From NCBI RefSeq assembly GCF_001039355.2, contig NW_019775416.1, forward strand, positions 91,135 through 140,390: DNA of 49,256 bases, read 5' to 3'. Shown here in pieces: positions 46,801 through 49,256 of the stretch. A program made the position numbers and the translations under genes. Position 1 is the stretch's first letter; each line of letters begins with the position of its first letter. Below the pieces are notes generated by a model. That model saw only the letters and a list, made by a program, of their open reading frames with translations, was not told the origin of the DNA and ran no database searches. This DNA is from Lingula anatina. Taxonomy: Eukaryota; Brachiopoda; Lingulata; Lingulida; Lingulidae.

Positions 46801-48721
46801 AAAATCCCTCCATCTCTTTTTACATTAAATTAAATGTTGCACCAAAAAGACAAACATTATTAGCTGATGAATTAATGACTAATTAATATTAATTACTATT
46901 TGATAAAGTAACAGAACACCACCAAGATCTAATTGTTTGAAATTTGGCCCCTCCTAACAGTTGCCAAAAGTTCCCCTCAATCTTCTCACAATTATTTCCA
47001 TAACGTTACTAACAACTCTACATCACCAAAAGCAGATATTAAAGGGATAATAACTCTTCCTATGAGATCTAGATTTTACAATAAAAACATTGTGAAAAAC
47101 TCATAGAAATATAATATATTCTGTTTTACCACAAAAACGGCAGTTACAGCTATTATTCTGATATCTGAGCTTGTCTTTAGACCACGTGACCTCCATTGAT
47201 GGCTATACTCTTAAGAGATTTTAACAAAAAACCAAATTTTTTAGAAAAAAAACCAGGGACTAACTTTGAATGTAAAAATGGATTCATTAACCATTGGTAA
47301 GTATGGGAAAATTATTGTTTACTCCAGGAAAATTCATTTTTTGGCCAAAAAACTAAAAACAAAAAACTAAACTAAGGCAAATTTTATGCTCACTCATACT
47401 TGGTATCTTTTGCTTCCAAAATGAAAACATCTAAAGGGATATCAACTCTTCATTTTGGCAGGATAAGTGTCATAAAATAGTTTTTTCCTGGGATAAACAA
47501 AAATCTTCCTACACTAATCAATAGTGGTTGTATCTGCTCTGACATTCAAGGTTAATTAATTGTATTTTGTAAGTGTTTTTTGTAATAATCTCTTAAGAGA
47601 TTATTTCGAATGTGTAGCCATCTATGTAGGTATGCATGATTCAATGACAAGTACGTCATTTAGAATATCCACGCTTACACCATATTGTTAGTATAATGGA
47701 ACTGATTTTTTTTTCTATGTAATTAGTGTGGAGTTTTGTATTTTAAGTGATCGGATGCTGCCATTTAGACAGTTTATGTTTTATTTACCTACACAATTTG
47801 CAGGTTATAAAAATTTAAAATAGGTTTTTAAGATCATACTAATGAATTTTTTCTTTTCATATTGAAAGTCATGCGAATGTCGGTTCAGGTGGTCAGAAGA
47901 ACTGAAATTTTTTCAACAAATAGAGACCTGCATAAATTCTCCCATCAATACAATAGTATTTTTGAATTAAGAGGACAATCACAGATATAAGCCAATTATT
48001 TTGATGTTATTATAAGATAAAAATATTGATAATTAAATTTTTTCTGACATTATGTTAGTCTTTACTAAAACAAATAGGACTAGAGAAGCACTTGAACAAA
48101 GCTAAATTCTCAATGATATATATAAATGAATTATTCATTTGAAATAATTTACTACATCATGAGCTGAAATTGCATCACCATACATTTTCTATGAAATTTC
48201 CAATGAATTAAGTTTTCATTATTCCTTTAAAATAATAACACCTAACTCTGGCCTATTTCTGAACTGTCCTTAAATTTCATCAAAATCCTGTCATAACCTT
48301 TTATGTGTAATTAAATGCTGCATTTTCATAAATTATTTATACAATTGCCAAGTATTTTGTTTATTTTTTATTATTAATTGTTTAACTAAATCATCACTAA
48401 AATCTGGCACTTTTCTGATTGTTCATCAGAATCCTTCTTTCTTTTCATAAATTCACAAATGATGCCTTCATACCAGGAAAAACCAGAAATAAGTCTTTGT
48501 TCAAATGCTGTATAACTTTCAAGACTCATTTGATATACCCACACGGCAAATACGTTTATGCCATCCTCCCCTAAAAAAAGAAAAAAAAGTGATCAAGACT
48601 TACCTGGAGGAAGTTGCTGAGGAGAGTAATATGGCGGATGCTGCTGAAGTGACCAACTGGGTGGCGGCCCGCCTGGATAGCTCTCTGAACTATAACCACT
48701 GTAGCCTGTACGAACTGGACT
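43864..48721 (-). CDS. MED12: Mediator subunit 12-like protein, last four exons (partial)
   Basis: MED12 belongs to the CDK8 kinase module of Mediator and acts in the nucleus. Minus-strand exons 48721-48604, 45640-45347, 45028-44767 and 44287-43864 join in consistent phase into 365 codons. The donors are GTAAGT, GTAACA and GTACAG, and each acceptor ends in CAG. The protein is rich in Gln, Pro, Met, Ser and Gly, with NSQSKAALSQMLRQRM, a Met/Gln-rich helix-like stretch (QMLQKQRQQQMIRMQLRAQH), a Gly/Pro-rich segment and a poly-Gln tail ending in PPPQY. The segment TQQQQQTAQLVAQLQRQL closely matches the extreme C-terminus of vertebrate MED12 as I remember it, which also ends in Tyr. Low complexity makes other Gln-rich coactivators (ARID1, CBP/p300) possible. 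Earlier exons lie beyond the right edge. Confidence 0.7.
47039..47350. mobile_element. MITE, inverted relative of 21433-21777
   Basis: Starts TTAAAGGGATAATAACTCTTC and follows the reverse complement of the 21433 element through the CTTAAGAGATTTTAAC half-palindrome, CCAGGGACTAACTTTGA and ATTCATTTTTTGGCC. The second inverted end is lost; a downstream copy (47432) replaces it. Confidence 0.8.
47432..47630. mobile_element. Diverged MITE of the same family
   Basis: Begins TAAAGGGATATCAACTCTTC, then TTTTTTCCTGGGATAAAC and the central AATCTCTTAAGAGATTA palindrome. Only the first part and the centre can be aligned. Confidence 0.65.
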
Positions 48722-49256
48722 CTGGAAATAAGAGCAAAAAAATATGAAAACTAAATCAAGTGAGAGTATGTGATCATTACTGGTCAGCTAAGTTATATGG
48801 TATTACATATTACTTTACTGTTTGAGACCTACTGCAAAGGAAGATGGTTAATAGTGACATTAATTTATCATGCACACTTCTAATGAATTATATTCTAATG
48901 AATAATACACACATCACATTACAAACTACAAAATCCATCTACAGTCTAACTACATTTCAAATTATAGATTTAAAATAGGTCAGATTTAACTTTACTACAG
49001 AATATATTACCAACACAGAATATCCTCAAACACCTTGACAAAGTGCCTGGTGCCAGATTTTATATTATTTAAACAATAAAGACAAAACTTGTTTTATATT
49101 TTACATGCTATAAGAAATAATACAGTTAACCAAAATTCCAAATTGGCATGACATAAGAAATCCTCATTCATAAAACAAGCAGCTGCAGATATAGCAGAAA
49201 CTACTCAAACCACCAAAGAGCCAAGCCGATCATATCCTAACATCATTATCATCAAA
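48722..49256. other. Right-flank intronic DNA of the MED12-like gene
   Basis: AT-rich, no further exon recognised before the window ends; the preceding MED12 exon must lie outside. Confidence 0.5.

Larger units (their letters stand above)
45648..48603. other. Large intron of the MED12-like gene with nested repeats
   Basis: Nearly 3 kb of very AT-rich intron. A module with AGAACTGRAATTTTT, GAGACCTGCATAAATTCT and ATAAGCCAATTATTTTGAT occurs at about 46330-46450 and 47890-48005, with a weaker version at 45820-45920. A tandem stretch (TAGTTTTCATTATTACTTAA) repeats three times in 46665-46785. Two MITE copies lie at 47039-47350 and 47432-47630. No coding exon recognised on either strand. Confidence 0.6.

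Overview
The window looks like draft-assembly nuclear DNA from a mollusc, most probably a bivalve such as an oyster. It is AT-rich and intron-rich, with GT-AG introns, many microsatellites and minisatellites, small foldback elements, N gaps and two isolated single-N joins. It contains two unmistakably eukaryotic transcription genes. The species call is inference; no marker here fixes it.

Layout from left to right. 1055-1734 (minus): two exons of a CAP-Gly-domain protein. 2080-4458: a promoter/first-exon block present twice in direct repeat across a single N. 4252-10125 (plus): a complete 12-exon TAF6 gene, encoding a TFIID histone-fold and HEAT subunit of 585 aa. 10863-14624: intergenic DNA with foldback elements, a near-perfect 66-bp inverted repeat next to a 433-bp gap, and a 58-bp minisatellite grown out of a MITE end. 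14625-33975 (plus): six type-B carboxylesterase copies (CE1-CE6), each with a large first exon, one phase-2 intron at the same place, and a 65-codon last exon ending in KTEL. CE4 is cut off at a single N and is probably an allelic duplicate of CE5 made by the assembler. 34373-43454: two tandem copies of a roughly 4.4-4.7 kb block, each with a three-exon gene for a small secreted ten-cysteine protein. 43864-48721 (minus): the last four exons of a Gln-rich protein whose C-terminus matches Mediator subunit MED12.

How the genes relate. TAF6 and MED12 belong to the core Pol II machinery and flank an expanded accessory interval. The esterases look like ER-lumenal hydrolases: they have signal peptides, a Ser-Glu-His triad, and an HTEL/HIEL-like KTEL tail as in vertebrate CES enzymes. 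They form a local array kept similar by gene conversion. The cysteine-rich proteins look like lineage-specific secreted peptides. Nothing ties the two families functionally beyond adjacency.

The strongest sequence-visible observations are: (1) both single-N joins sit at the junction of near-identical direct repeats, which suggests false haplotypic duplication; (2) a MITE at 21433-21777 has its empty target site preserved in a nearby duplicate at about 20668-20697; (3) a roughly 230-bp catalytic core is homogenised among diverged esterases; (4) a 32-bp minisatellite repeats a TAF6 5' splice site; (5) the ten-cysteine secreted family.
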